Made by a program: the position numbers and the translations under genes. 64,000 nucleotides of DNA. Source: Zeus faber. Taxonomy: Eukaryota; Chordata; Actinopteri; Zeiformes; Zeidae. Location: positions 36,122,565-36,186,564 of the forward strand of contig OY482846.1 in assembly GCA_960531495.1 (NCBI GenBank). The letters are read 5' to 3'. Within the stretch, counting starts at the first letter, position 1, and every line of letters begins with the position of its first letter. Below are positions 1 through 14,397 of the stretch, piece after piece. The notes under the pieces were generated by a model. It saw only the letters and a program-made list of their open reading frames with translations, was not told where the DNA came from and searched no databases.

Positions 1-707
1 GCTTGCATTGCTGAGTTGCTGCGCTTCCTCCACCTCCCCTGCATCCACCTGTTGGGCTCTACTCTTTCCAACGGGGGGATTCATTACTCCTGTATTTCTA
101 GCTCACTAAGTACACCTATGTGTGCTGTGCACCTCGCCAGGAGTGATTAGCAGCAGAGACCGGACGCCAGCCTTGAACGATGCAAAAACCATAAATAAAG
201 ATCATCATCATCAAGTAAATCGAAGAGTTCTGAGTCAGGAATAGGTTTTTGCTTAAATTTGAACTTCTTCCGTGTTGAACTTTGCTCACTTGCCGCTTCG
301 ACAAACACTCACTCACACTACTCATTCAAACACACCGCGACACCCCAACGACGAGCCCCCAGAACATCAAATGTGAAAAGGCACACCGCACTACTTCAGA
401 CAAGCAAAGATATTTCGACCTCCTCTGAATGATAAGTGGGTCAAAGCGAGGGTGTTTTGACAGACAATTAGATCGTACTTAGAATCCTTTGCCTGCTTTC
501 TGTCCTCACAGAGGTTTGAAGAACAGCAGGGCAAAAGCTGAATTTCAAACTCGAAAAGTATAGGTCGCTGAGGCTGACGGCTGCGCAGCCAAAAACTGCT
601 CATATATGGTGTGTGTGTGTGGAGTCCTGACAGCTTGCACTGCGTCACAGCCAGTAAAGACCCTTTCTGTCAGGCCAGGAATGCTAGGAAACAGTGCAGA
701 CCGAAAA

Positions 708-708
<1 letters not shown>

Positions 709-757
<49 letters not shown>

Positions 758-794
758 TGCATGTGTTTGTGTGTGTGCGTGCGTGCGTGCCTGC

Positions 795-829
<35 letters not shown>
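709..829. repeat. (GT)n/(GTGC)n microsatellite
   Basis: About 120 bp of uninterrupted alternating purine-pyrimidine sequence, mostly GT with GTGC variants in the middle. Such tracts are Z-DNA-prone and length-polymorphic. It lies in the intron upstream of the PSI exon. Confidence 0.95.
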
Positions 830-831
<2 letters not shown>

Positions 832-1674
832 GGGGCCTAACAAACCTTAAGACAACATGTTATGCTTCCCCAGGTCTGAAAAAGGCTCACAGGCGTACAA
901 ACATGTGTACAGTATTGATTTATAGCATGTACATACACAGATGGAAAGGCACTCCCAAACGCCAACACATCAGAAAAGGACCCCTTTCATACGGCCAGTG
1001 CCCCTTACTTGCGTTTGTTGAAAATAAATTACATCTTTATCTCCATCTGCGACTCCCCTGCACCCCGGAGCGCTCAGTGGGTTTGCATTCATTGCGATTT
1101 TTGTTTAGACTTGTTTCATAACATGGTCAATTCTGCATTCACAGTGTTGGTTGTATTTTATGGAAATAACTGATAACATTTGTATTTAATAATTTTGCAT
1201 TTAAGAAAATATATATATATTTATATATATATAAAATATCCGTAAATCAATCACTTAATGTCAATTTTGTTAAATCAAATCAAGCTTATTGTGCTATATT
1301 TACATTTTATACGTTAGAGTGCACTGCACTTTATATTATAAATGATATTTATAATATCAAACAGTTATCAATTATGAAGTACTTATTTAACAAAATTATA
1401 TTTAAAAATAATAATTAATTACTAAATAATTAATAATAATAACAATAAAACACAATTAAATGGACAGCACCACCCGCTGAGGGACGCTACCTGCTGCTGC
1501 CACAGTGCCGGTCATTGAATGAAATTAATAAAACACTGGTCATACAACAAACTTTTGCCCAAACCAACCTTAAGTAAGGAAAAATGTATTTATTTAGCAC
1601 TTTTTTAAAACATATGGCTACTAAGTACTGCACGTCAAAGTGGCAGAAAAAAGAAGATATAATAAATATATATA

Positions 1675-1894
1675 CAGTGGTACCTCGACTTACGACTGCA
1701 TCTTCTTACGATTAATCCAAGATACGAGCAGCGATAGTCGCGAAGATTTGTATCGACTTGCGACCGACTGCTTTTGATTATTTTCACCCTTCATGATTTC
1801 ATCATTTATATGGGAAAAATTGCTTCGACATACGACTATTTTAACATACGACCGTTCTTATAGAGCCAATTAGTCGTAAGTCGAGGTACCACTC
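1675..1894. mobile_element. Tc1/mariner-type MITE (220 bp)
   Basis: The ends are inverted copies of each other: the left end reads AGTGGTACCTCGACTTACGA from the second base, and its exact reverse complement is at the right end. TA dinucleotides flank both ends, as expected for the TA target duplication of Tc1/mariner/pogo elements. The 220-bp interior has no open reading frame and itself contains further CGACTTACGA-like and ACATACGAC motifs, so it is a non-autonomous element. Assignment to the pogo/Tigger branch would be a guess based on the CAGTGGTACCTCG-like terminus. Confidence 0.75.
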
Positions 1895-2151
1895 TATATA
1901 TATATATTTAAACTATATATATATATATATATACACTGTATATATCTAAACAAAATAAGCATAAAAACAGATTAAACTTTATAAAAGGTCCCATGTATAA
2001 AATGCTGACAACACAAACACAATGAAAAATAAATTCAAAGACACAAGCATATTTAAGCAAAATGTACTTTTAAGATAAGATTAAACAAAACCCTTAAAGT
2101 TTCCTGTTTCCTGTTCCCGTTTCCTGTCGCATCCCCGGGGGCGGGCTGCAG

Positions 2152-2269
2152 GCACTGTCTGGAGGCTCGGGACCCGTACTGTGGCTGGGACCGGAAGCAG
2201 AGACGCTGCACCACCATCGAGGAAAGCTCCAACATGAGCCAGTGGACGCAGAACATCACAGAGTGCCCG
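2152..2269 (+). CDS. sema5b: sema5b exon: PSI domain
   Basis: The first in-window exon begins with the third base of a codon and ends in phase 0. It encodes 39 residues containing RDPYCGWD, the hallmark of the semaphorin PSI (plexin-semaphorin-integrin) cysteine knot, followed by [11 protein letters not shown] and ECP. Two N-glycosylation sequons (NMS, NIT) are present. The acceptor is cgggctgcag and the donor is gtagga. The preceding sema-domain exon is not found within 2.1 kb upstream. Confidence 0.95.
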
Positions 2270-4913
2270 GTAGGACCGCGCCTCCAGAGGCTCTCAACCT
2301 AGGGCTCGCGACCCCACCTGGCTTGCACACGGGGCCCGCGGGACGTTTGCCCGACTGATATATCGACATTTGATTATCATGGGAAAAATGAAATACTCAT
2401 TGTGTTTTTACTTTTGTACTTGTTGTTTGTTTGTTTTCTTTACACTGTTTTGGTTTAAATTTTTCTTCAATCGTGTCTCTCTTGTGCCCCCCCCCAACTA
2501 CTAGTAAAGCGCTTTGAAACAGTTTGTTTCAAAAAGTACTTCATAAATAAAGATTTACTTACTTACTTACATACTTACTTGCGGACTTACTTACTTACCT
2601 ACTTACTGACTGACTTACTGACTTACTTACCTACTTACCTACTTACCTGCATACCTACTTACTTATTTACTGTACTTACGGACTTACTTGCCTACATACT
2701 TATGTACTGTACTTACTTACAGACTTACTTACTTACGGACTTGCTTACCTACATATAGTACCTACTGTACATACTTATTATGCACTTAATTACTTACCTA
2801 CAGTACTTACTTATGGACTTACTTACTTATGGAGTTACTTACCTACACACCTGGACTTACTTACCTACAGTACATACCTACATACATACTTACACGCTTA
2901 CTTACTAACTTACTTACTTACGGACTACTCACTAACTTATATACATACCTACATACTTACTTACACGCTTACTTACTAACTTACTTACTTACGGACTACT
3001 CACCAACTTATATACATACCTACATACTTACTTACACGCTTACTTACTAACTTACTTACTTACGGACTACTCACTAACTTATATACATACCTACATACTT
3101 ACTTACGGACTGACTTACTTCCTTACTTATGGACTTATTTAGTTATGGACTTACTTACCTACATACCTACATACTGTACTAACTTACAGAGTTACTTACT
3201 TACTTACTTACGGACTTACTTACCTACATACCCACTGTACATACTTACTTACCTGCTCACTTACTTATTTACTTACAGACTTACTTACCTACATACCGGC
3301 TGTACATACTTACTACGGACTTACTTACTTATTTACTTACGGACTTACTTACCTAAAGTACATTCTGTACCTACATACTTACTTATGGACTTACTTACTT
3401 ATGGAATTACTTATCTACATACCTGCGTACTTACTTGTGGATTGTACTTAGTTATTTCTTACTTACTTACAGTACTTACTTTATTACTGACATGAACGAT
3501 ATATGAACGATCTGATTCTTTTGAATGGCTCCAAATACTTTTTTTTTTCCAAGGTTTACAGTTTAATATCGTTGTTTGTTTAAGTTTCTGTCTCCACTAC
3601 TGTTTTGTTCCCAATCACACTGGAGCCGTGACACGCCCTTTTTTCCGACGTGTTCACGACGTCGAACGTGACGCTCTGGGAAACGACCGCATTTCTCCTG
3701 GCAATGGCAAAGGTGTCAATTGCCTATTTTTAGCTGGCTGACCTGGGTTTTTTCCACTAATTGTGGTGTGAACAAAAGGTATTGGAGAACCACTGACATA
3801 GAGATACTAACCAAAGACCATCCCTGAAGGCTGCCGTTGTTAGCATTGTTTAATGTCATTTTTTTGCATTCTGTAGATGAGGAACCTAACACAGGACGGC
3901 AACTTCAGCCCCTGGGCGCCATGGCAACCTTGCAACCACGACAATGGCGAGGGGTCCAGCAGCAGCTGCGCATGTCGCTCCCGCACGTGCAGCAGCCCAG
4001 CTGTGCAGTGCGGCGGGGTGGCCTGTCGGGGTCCCACCATCCAGGTTGCCAACTGCTCCAGGTGGGACTTTCCTAAATTTGTTACGCCAAGTCACCTTGG
4101 AAAACGATGCTGTGGCTGAGGACCACCACTCGAAAAATAAAAAATGTTGTACATACATAATCTGACCATGATATACTGCTGTATGGTTTATGTTTTAACT
4201 TAAATTGACAAAAGTGACAAATCCTTAAAAAAAAAATCCATCATTAGTAGAGACGAGTAATTGTAGAAAAAACACATTATCTAAAATATTATTTTCAATA
4301 CGTTTTTTTCACAAAATATATTTACAGCTAATATTTTTTTCAATTTTTTCTTTTCTTTTTGTTGATTTTTTTCTTCACAAAAAATACATATTAAATAATA
4401 ATAAAATAATATTTTTTAAGGGGTAATAATAAATCTTACCCCTGGGTGTTAGGGTTAGGGCCCCCCCCCCCCCTGTACTAATCATCTAAATGGATATATC
4501 AAACCTTATTGATGTAATATATTGATATGATCTCATATAATGTTTATAACTGAGTACAGCTCTTTTCATTTATTTTTTTATTTTTTGGGCTATATATCCT
4601 TTCACACCTTGGAGACTTATCGCAGGATATTGTTGGTGCATTTCTTATAATTTGGTTCCCAAAATTTAATGGCCGACACCATTTTTTATCCTGCCAATAT
4701 ATCCCCAAAAATTCTTCCAGGAGAGGCATTCGGATATACTTTTATTCTACTTTTCACTTTTTGCAGTATTATCAGCCTTTCCCTCCCAAAATTCCATTAG
4801 CCATGGTAGCAATAATGTGACAAACGCACAAATTGGAAAACTCGGGGGGAAAAAAATTGTTTTTAAGGAGGTCTGCAAAGATTCTGACTGCCTGAAGCTA
4901 TACATGAACAGCA

Positions 4914-4986
<73 letters not shown>

Positions 4987-6627
4987 ATATAGTACCATAG
5001 TTACATTTTCTTAAAATCATCACAAAATTCAATATTATACACAATTCTAAGTCTTATAATGGAATTGACTCCAATTTACTTTATAATATTCAGCACACAT
5101 CCAGGTTTTTATTTTTTATTTTTGGACTTTCTTGTAATATTTGATATTTTGGATATTTTAAAGGGTTTAGCTGTAAAACAAAAGAGAAGACCTGTTTCCC
5201 TAAAAGCATCTTTTATCCACCTTTTGCATTTTATTTTTATTTTCCACCACTCGGCTGTTACAGGATATTAAATGCATTCACTTGTGGCTTCGCACGTAAT
5301 GGTCTGTCTTCGAATGACGCAGTGTGGGAGGAGGAGGAGGGGTGAAGGGGCTCAAACTCTATTGTGTCCTTTACAGGAAGCGTCGATTTAATTAAGGAGC
5401 CATCAGACAAGAAGCACTCAGACGAATTGAGGAACTCAGTATTGCTTTATTTTTTTTTATTTACAGCCGGGTTTTCCCATCTCGCTGTTCCTGGAGAGGC
5501 AGAGAAGAATATATATATATAAATATATATATAGTTTTAGTTGCAGACTCTTTTAGTTCAAGTCCATTGAAAGGAAAAAAACATTTTATTCAAATTGGGC
5601 GACTTTCCAGCGGTCAGGTTGAGGAAAATAAATGGTCTAGCTGATTTTTTTTATGTCCTTCAATGTCCATAAGTAGCTCTTCTAAATCCGGATTCGGAAT
5701 TATTACTATTATTTAAAGTTTTATTTCATGCTGTTATTATATGCTGACATTTTAAAAAAATGTGTTCCAATTTGAAAAAAAAAAATGCTTTAATTTACAA
5801 AGACCTCAATTTTGAGATTTTCTCAACTTAAAATTGAGAAAATAGGAATAACTTCTGAGTTGAGAAAACCTTGAAAAATTGAACACGTTAAAGCACTAAT
5901 TTTAAGTGGAACCGATAAAGACACTGTAATATTTTATTTGAGCGTGGCGGCATAAAATGAACAAAACAAAATGTAAATAGTTCATCGGAAGTCATCATCA
6001 ACCAAGAATTTCTGATCGCCCCACTCCCCTCTCCCTCACCCACTTCCCTCTCTCGCCCCTCCCTCCCCTCCAGGAACGGGGGCTGGACCCCCTGGTCGTC
6101 CTGGGGCCAGTGCAGCACCAGCTGCGGCATCGGGTTCGAGGTGCGGCAGCGCTCCTGTAACAACCCGTCGCCGCGCCACGGGGGACGCATCTGCGTCGGA
6201 CAGGGCCGAGAGGAGAAGTGAGGGCCGGGCGGGTGGGGTGAGGAGGGTGGGCGGAGGGCTTACTTTGTGCAGGTTCAGACCTGAGCTGCCGATGCTTAGC
6301 CTTTGATAAAAAAAAATGTGGTTAATGATTTTTTTTTTTGTTTGTTTGTTTGTTTGTTTTTTTTATTATTTTCTATTCCTTTTTATACACTTTTTTAAAC
6401 ATTTACTATTGGCTTTCATACTTTTTTTTTTACTTTTATATTTATATTTCCTTTTTCCTCCTTTTTACAGTATGTGTTTTTATATATATATTTTCAAATC
6501 TTTATTATTATTATTAGAATGTATTATTATTGTTTTTTTTTATCATCATTATATTATATACTGTTCAAAGGTATGTCTATAAAAACAATCTGCATGAGCT
6601 AAATACTCATCCCCCACCTCCCCACCC

Positions 6628-6660
<33 letters not shown>

Positions 6661-9153
6661 GCTCTCCCCAGGCTGTGCAACGAGAAGACCCCCTGCCCCC
6701 AGCCGGTTAACTGGACAGTGTGGGGCCCCTGGGTCCGCTGCAGCGCAGACTGCGGCGGAGGGGTCCACTCCAGGACCAGAACCTGCGAGAACGGCAACAG
6801 CTGCCCCGGCTGCGCCATGGTACGCCGTCCATAAAGCCCTTAAAGTCCCCAAATTGAAAACGTTGACCCCGAACAATCCTGGGAACAACAGACTTGACTG
6901 GGATCAGCGGTCATCATATCAATTGTACATCTATAATTTGGGGGAAGAAAAGAGGCTGAAATACCTTTCTATACTTGTGTCTCTGGAGCTTGCCTTCAGC
7001 TGGTGTCGATCGTCTTTTAATCTCGGTGAAGATATTATGGATTCATCACATTTTGCCCACCTTTTTCATTCTCTCTATCTTTACAATTCCCCACAAATTA
7101 TTTATGCGCATGAAGCAATCCAGTCGGATTTCTCTTCCTGCCTTTTGTTTCTAAATTAGCTGAGCCAGGAAGAAAAGTTAAGACTAATTGCTTGCTCAGA
7201 CTGAGCAGCACATCTGTTTTTCTCACTCTGTGGCTGGCACCCAATTGGATTCATTATGTGGCTGTTCGCAGTCTGTCCACCCGATTCAGGACGCGCCAAA
7301 TCCTACCAAATTGTGTTTGTGCTATTATTATTTAGTCATCCAGCTTGGCACATTTTTTATATATATATACCAGATACCATCGGTTTATGTGTATAATTTG
7401 TTATAAGGTATCTCACATCCAATGCACCTTAAAGTGACCTCATTCGTGCATCAAAAGTGTTGAGTTTTGCACTCAGGCCAGTTATATGTACTGTATACAT
7501 ATACATATACATATATACATGTATACATATACATGTACAATTTGTGTGACTTCTTTCTTCCCCCGAATAAATGGTATACAATTGCCCATTGCTGCTCACA
7601 TTAAGTAACTTCCCCCTGGGATTATTAAAGTATTTCTGATTCTGATTCTGATTCTGATTCTGAATCGCATATAAATGCACATGTGAAACCCATGTCTAAC
7701 CCTAACCCGAGTTTTTTTAACAGCTCCGTACATGGGGTTCTCATTTAATACACATGGGATCGACGGGTTTCACATTTTAAATCGTGTGACTTTTTTTTTG
7801 TACGGTACCAATTCCAATTGGATATTTGTAATTTTTACTTAGTTGGACAAAATGCTGACTATGACAATTCTGCTGTTATGGCAGTGTGGTGGGTCGTTTC
7901 TTGCCAAGGCCGGGAAATGAGAGAGGGGAGGCCGTCGGAGGCATTTACAGCAACGTTCTGCCGTGTATTGTAATAAATAAACAAAAATCGCCGCGCCGGG
8001 CGTCTCTGCGACGCAGCCAGCAATCCCTTACTGCGGAGAAACAGCGGTTATAATACTTCCTGGTTCGGAATCGGACGAATCAGGGGATTGAATCGCCCGG
8101 TTCCCTGCAGCTGGGCGGCCCTGGGAAGGGATCCTGCACCGCCTGTCGGCTCGACCACGCCCCCCTGGTCCGCCACAGGCTAAATATATGTGTTCTTTGC
8201 ATCCTCACTGCGATCCAGACTCGCTAACTCTGACTCACGCCCTTAGAGTGGTGATTTTTATTTTCATGTTAGCCAGCTCTCATAATGTGTCCAGCGCTTT
8301 CGAGACCTCCCAGACACCACGACCGAAACGATGCATACCTCCCGTGGGACCTTGAGAGCATTTGCCTTTGCGTTTGTGTTCTTGCCGCAGGAGTACAAGG
8401 CCTGCAACCTGGAGGCCTGCCCTGAGGTGCGGCGCAACACGCCCTGGACGCCCTGGATGCCGGTCAACGTGAGCCAGGACGGAGCACGCCAGGAGCAGCG
8501 CTCCCGCTACACCTGCCGCGCCCTCCTCCCAGACCCCCACCAGCTGCAGATGGGCAAGAGGAAGGTGGAGACACGCATCTGCCCCAACGACAGCTCTGGG
8601 GCCTGCGAGACTGACTGTGAGGCCCGTGATGAGTGTTGTTTTGTTTATTTATTGATTTGTTTGGTTCTTTGTTTGTTTATCTATCTATCTATCTATCTAT
8701 TATTATTATTAGTAGCAATGGTGGTAGTAGTAGTAGTAGTAATAGCAGTGGTATTTATTGTTATTATTATATTTATTATTTATTTTTTATTTTATTTTTT
8801 TTTATTTTTTTTTTGGTTTTTAGGAAATATCAACATTTTTAACACAGTGTCATCCGCTGTATGTCCCTGTGAGTAATGCGTATAAATTCAAGACCTCACT
8901 CTTTTCCACCATCCTCTTTTTCCAATTTGTCCCTTCACCGACACAGAATAACGCACGATGTGGCATGGAATGTGGTAAAAATCCAACATGAAATCCGACG
9001 TGACGGTTGTGGAAAATCTTAATTCCATATCAGCCACAACATTAAAACCACTGACAGATGACTGACAGTGCTCATCTCATTCCAATGGCGTCTGTCAAGT
9101 GGTGGGATATATTAGGCAGCAAGTGAACAATCAGTTATATATTATATATATAA

Positions 9154-9204
<51 letters not shown>

Positions 9205-11423
9205 TTTATATAATGACATTAAAACCCATCTAGAGCTGTGTTCTTTATGGTTAAAACTTCTTTATCTAGCACTTATATGGCTTTTCAAACAAAACAAAAA
9301 TATGAAACCTGTACTGTTTGAAATATTTCTACCAACCTCATTTAAAACCACTGGGATTTACACTAGATTTCTATGCAAAAGATCTATATGACAAAAGTAA
9401 AAAAAAAAACTGGTTCACTCTCTTACGTGAGCCATATCGCATTTCACAAGTACATCTTTCATTATAAGCTTTTTGCTGAGCGGCGCAAGAAATATGATAA
9501 TACTCTGCAGTCACGAAAACAACTGCAAACGTATCTGATATAGACTTTTTTTTTTAGTCACAGGCTCAGTCAGCAATTGGAGTTTGGCAAAGAATGTTGA
9601 CCTCGATCCATGTCTAAGTACAGAGGAGCTATTTCTTTAACCTGACATTAACAAGGATAAGAATTGCGTTGTTATTTGAAACATAGGACGTACCGAAACA
9701 CAAAGTGCAACAATTGCAGCACCATTTCCATTGCATTGAGCCCCTTGATGTCCTAATCCGTGAAATTACTTTGTTTAAAGATCACATATTTCATACTTAA
9801 TTTAGTGGGCAATTTTTTTAAGAAACAACCATTCAATGTATTTGCATTGTGCATGTGCTCCTCTATATGCTCTTTTCATCGTTGGTGGTGGGTGGGTTCG
9901 GCCTTTACCGGCCGGAATGCAAAGGTTGAGAAGAGAGATCAAGAAGTGAAAGCCGGCCGTGGTGAATTTGAGAAAGCAGTGTAGTACGTTGTCCTCAGTG
10001 AACTGTGGAGATGGATGAACATGAACAAAAACAGAACAGCACCCTGGGTTGAAAAAGTATCCCCACCGACCGCAAGGAATTTTGGAACTTGTCGTTCAGT
10101 CCACCCAACACAGAAAATCTGATGGAGAAGCTCTTTTGAATTTGGTCTTCTTTGTCTCCTCTGGCCTATTTTCAACAGTATTCAACAACAGAGTCGGTTG
10201 AGAAATCCAGAGTTTCATAAATGTGAGGTAATCTACTGTATATTTACAGTACATTGGGGTGTTTGTGTGTGTGTGTGTTCCAGCTCTGGTGGAGGACTTG
10301 GTGAAGATCAGCGGTCTGCCCCTGGTCCGTCCCAAGGGAGCGCGCTGGTCGTCGTGGGAAACGTGGTCCAGCTGCTCGCGCGACTGTTCCGGAGGCTTCC
10401 GCACCCGCAAGCGCGCCTGCTCCTCGCCGGAGGGCAAGGCGGCCCCCAGCGCCTGCCTGGGGTCCCCCGTGGAGTACCAGGACTGCAACTCCCAGCCCTG
10501 CACGGGTAAAACGGTCGAAATGGAATCGCCACGATTTTCCGTTTTCCGCATCAACTCTTCATTTGACTTTAAAATTATCTTTATTTATTTTGCATCATTT
10601 GAGGTTGGTGTCTGGGCTGTATCCCCCCATTGGATAGAAGAGTGGAGCCCAACGGTTGGATGCAGGAAAGGCGGAGGGAGCGCAGCAAAGCAGGCGGGGC
10701 AGGAGGGATTTGCAGCTTAAATAGGCCACCGTATAAGGGCGTGGAAGCGTGTGGCGCTGTCAAGTTGTCTGAGAGACCTAGCTCCACATTCTAAGTCTCA
10801 TCATCGCTCCCAAAGTTTCCAAACTGCTGATTGCCCTGAATACGGTCGCTTCAGTTGACTTGGCTTCCAAAGCTGCTCAAACTGAATAACTTGGCGAATG
10901 AAACTTCAAGATCAAGCGAGTGAGGTTTCGGAACTCGGGAAACGGGAGATCAGCATGACCTTCCTCAATAAAGTCAAGGGTTTTAAAGGGTTTTTGTCAG
11001 GTGTAATCTTGAAATGACATATTCACAAAATATGAATCCTAAAAGAATTAGGATACGTATTGAATCGGCCGGAGGATTTTGTTGTCTAAATGAACTGGAA
11101 GCCACTTCCCTTCCTCACCTGGTAACAGGGATACACCTGGAATTCCTCCCTTCCTGGGCAGTTTGGATGGTCGCCCGTGTTACAAAACCAAAACAAACTT
11201 CTGTGGAATTGTAATTTGGAGTGATTAACTGGGGTGGAATTTTGGTAATATTTCTGTTATGCGTAATAGACGTGTGTACCGCATACCTTTTGTGCTTTTG
11301 GAAGTTACGCTTCCAATACTCGCACTGTAAATATTTCCCCCTTTCCCATTTGAAACGTGGTGTAGCATGACAGGAGTCCAAGCCGTCAGACACAATGTGA
11401 CGCACCTTCTGATCTGACCAGGC

Positions 11424-11505
<82 letters not shown>

Positions 11506-11682
11506 GGTGGGTGGGTGGGTGGGTGGGTGGGTGGGTGGGTGGGTGGGTGGGTGGGTGTGTGTGTGTGTGTGTGTGTGGGTGAGTGGGTGTGTGCGTGAGA
11601 CTGTTTGTGGGTTTTGGCATGTGCACAATTTGCTGCTGCCATGTGTGTGTTATACATTATATGCCTTCATTCTCATACCATG

Positions 11683-11729
<47 letters not shown>

Positions 11730-12688
11730 GTGTGTGCACGTGCGCTTGTGCGTGCTCCAGTCGGCGGCTCCTGGTCGTGCTGGTCCTCGTGGTCGCAGTG
11801 CTCGGTGGGCTGCGGGGGAGGGCACTACCAGCGCACTCGCACCTGCAGCAGCCCCTCCCCCGCCAACGGAGGAGACATCTGCATCGGCCTGCACACCGAA
11901 GAGGCGCTCTGCAACACACACACCTGTGACGGTAAGCGCACAGCACAGCACGTCATCACATAATACACACACAGACACACAGGCCTAACAGTCACAGGAA
12001 AGGGTTAAAAGAGAACACCAAAAAGTCAATGGCAAGTAACTAGATGCGTTTTTCACCTGTGATAGGACTTGGAGCATAAATAAAATGAAGTACTTTTACC
12101 TGACTTATTTTCAAACTTATATCTGAACTTTGCATCGTCATCTATTTTCGATTTGGATAACAGTCACACAGTAAGTATTTTTATATCAATCTGTATATAG
12201 TCTTAATTTAATTGTAGAAATCAAGGCAAAATTTGAATTTAATTTCCAGATCCAATCCACCCGAAGCATGCCGGGGGCTGTATGCTGGACGCAGATTTGT
12301 CAGTAAATAAATAAAAAAATAATAAAATAAAATAAAAAAAGACAAATTGTATTGTATTGTATTTATTGTCCACGTTATTCAAATATGGGTTGTATCCAAC
12401 ACCAACTCGAAAAGATTGTGTTCCCCCAAATACGCGGGGTGAAAAGGGTAATTATAAAGTGTAACTAATTATTTGTTGTTTATTATAGGTCCGACTTATA
12501 TAAGTATATTTTGCTTTACTTTTTTGACCTCCTGTAAATGATTCCCAATCCATCATTAGATAAGATAAGATAATCATCTGTGTGCCCTTTGACCCCCATC
12601 AGACCCCCTATGGTGAACCCCACCTGGGTCCAGGGTTCATGTTCATTCTTCCATATCTCTCTTTCTTTTCTAAATCGCATTTCCCTCA

Positions 12689-12742
<54 letters not shown>

Positions 12743-14350
12743 TGACCGTGTGCTACAGGCCGTGGCGGGTGGTCGGAATGGGGGGCTTGTGACGACGAGG
12801 GGGAGCAGCATCGCAGCCAGCTCTGCGGGGAGGCCAGGGAGGCGGAGGCCGCCCCGTGCCAGGGCAACGCCACCCAGTCCCGGCCCTGCCAGCCCCACGA
12901 GGTGCCAGGTGAGGCTTGTCCTGCTGTCGGTTCCCCGAAAAAACTCAGAGGAACATGCTGGCGCCCAGTTGAGTGTCAGGCCCGTTTGCTAGTCGGTACA
13001 CACATTTTCTTGCTCGATCTCTGTTTTTCGGATTTTGGAATATGCGGATGATACGGTGAGAAACCCTCATTAAAAGCATCTCCTTGTCATATCGGTCAGA
13101 CATTACAACATAGAGTATGTTTTATTGCTTATGCCTTTTCAAATGGAGTTAACAAACAGAAAATACGGCAACATTAAGTATCTCAGTGTTACCGTACAGC
13201 AGTTCCAATTTTCACCTAGACTGAGACCAAACCCCGAAAATAGAGGCGATATCAATCACATCAGGAAAATGTTCAGGGGTCATGTAACGTGGGTTTACTG
13301 TCTCGTAAACCCAGGCACAAACTCACTTCCACACCCGTGAAGTCCTTTAAAGTGGCAGTAATTGATATATAATATGCATTATGACATTTCTTAAACACAA
13401 TATCGACGTTGTGTTATCAAATTATGGCTGTTGACCTGGAAAGTGAGGGGCTTGTTGTGGACGTTGTGTTATCAAATTATGGCTGTTGACCTGATAATTA
13501 CGTCCACTAAGTAAGTACATAGCGAGTTAATGCACTTGACCTTTGTCTTGTAATTGAAGCTTCTTTCATCTTGCTTGGTAAATCCCCGTGCATCTACCGA
13601 CTCACGCCATCTCTCTTTGTTACAAAATGCATCGCAGCATGTTCTTTGTGTAAAAGTACGGCAGACAAAGAAACAAAGGACTATTATTTGACTCGCTTTT
13701 ACAAGACGAACAAGGGCTTTCGTCTGTGGCCTGTTTTGATCGGGTTATGATGAACTGGCGCTCCCCCTAGTGGTCAAAAAAGAAGAACTCTGAGGAGAAA
13801 AGCAGCCTAAAGAAAAGATTGGATTCCCTGAATGGGTAACGTTGTCCGTAACATGCTGTTATAAACTCATTGTGAAGCCAACTTTGTTGTGAAATTAGCT
13901 ATTGATTTTGAACCCTCTCACCTTATTCTGTAGCGCTCTTCAACTCGGGCATCAGATCAGATATTCAGGTGCCGCGCTTGGTCGGCTAGTTTGCCTGATG
14001 GTGACTTATTTGTTTTCCTCTTGAATCTGCGCTCTCGACGACCACGCCACACAAACAAGCCCCTCACTTTCCAATCAGAGTTTACTGCAATTGCTGTCCG
14101 ATAAGAAGCCCGCGTCCTCCCCTGTGGCACCGGAAACCCGTTTCTGCGAGCACAAAAAGGTCGTGCACCTACGAGATGGAATGATGACTTGGTAAATTTG
14201 GGAGCAAAATAAGCCGCGGGCGCTTGCTTTGAGGGAGTTCTTTTGTATTTTTTTTTTTTTGCGCCTAGGTTAAGCTTGTGGATGGTTTTCTTTCGACGTG
14301 TGGTGTCTCTCGCTTTGTGTCTGTCTCTTCTCTTCTTTTTTTAAATCCTT

Positions 14351-14397
<47 letters not shown>

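Larger units (their letters stand above)
1..2151. other. Intron of sema5b upstream of the PSI exon, no coding exon seen
   Basis: No semaphorin-domain exon is visible between the left edge and the PSI exon, so this is read as part of one intron. It holds a GT/GC microsatellite near 0.7-0.83 kb, a very AT-rich block at about 1.14-1.46 kb, and a small inverted-repeat transposon at 1.68-1.89 kb. The few open frames are short and low-complexity. Confidence 0.6.

Noticed and set aside
2829..3495. Long open frames rich in Leu, Thr and Tyr
   Set aside because: They are translations of the ACTT satellite; composition follows the repeat period and there is no complex sequence.
3877..3879. ATG at the start of the TSR1 exon as a possible start codon
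   Set aside because: It lies directly after a splice acceptor inside the semaphorin frame, and the PSI exon joins to it in phase.
4446..4472. Telomere-like GGGTTAGGG followed by poly-C
   Set aside because: Only about two repeat units; too short for an interstitial telomeric array. A similar two-unit match occurs at about 54.34 kb.
11115..11657. Minus-strand frames of 80-180 codons with His-Thr-Pro repeats
   Set aside because: Artefacts of (GT)n and (GGGT)n microsatellites.
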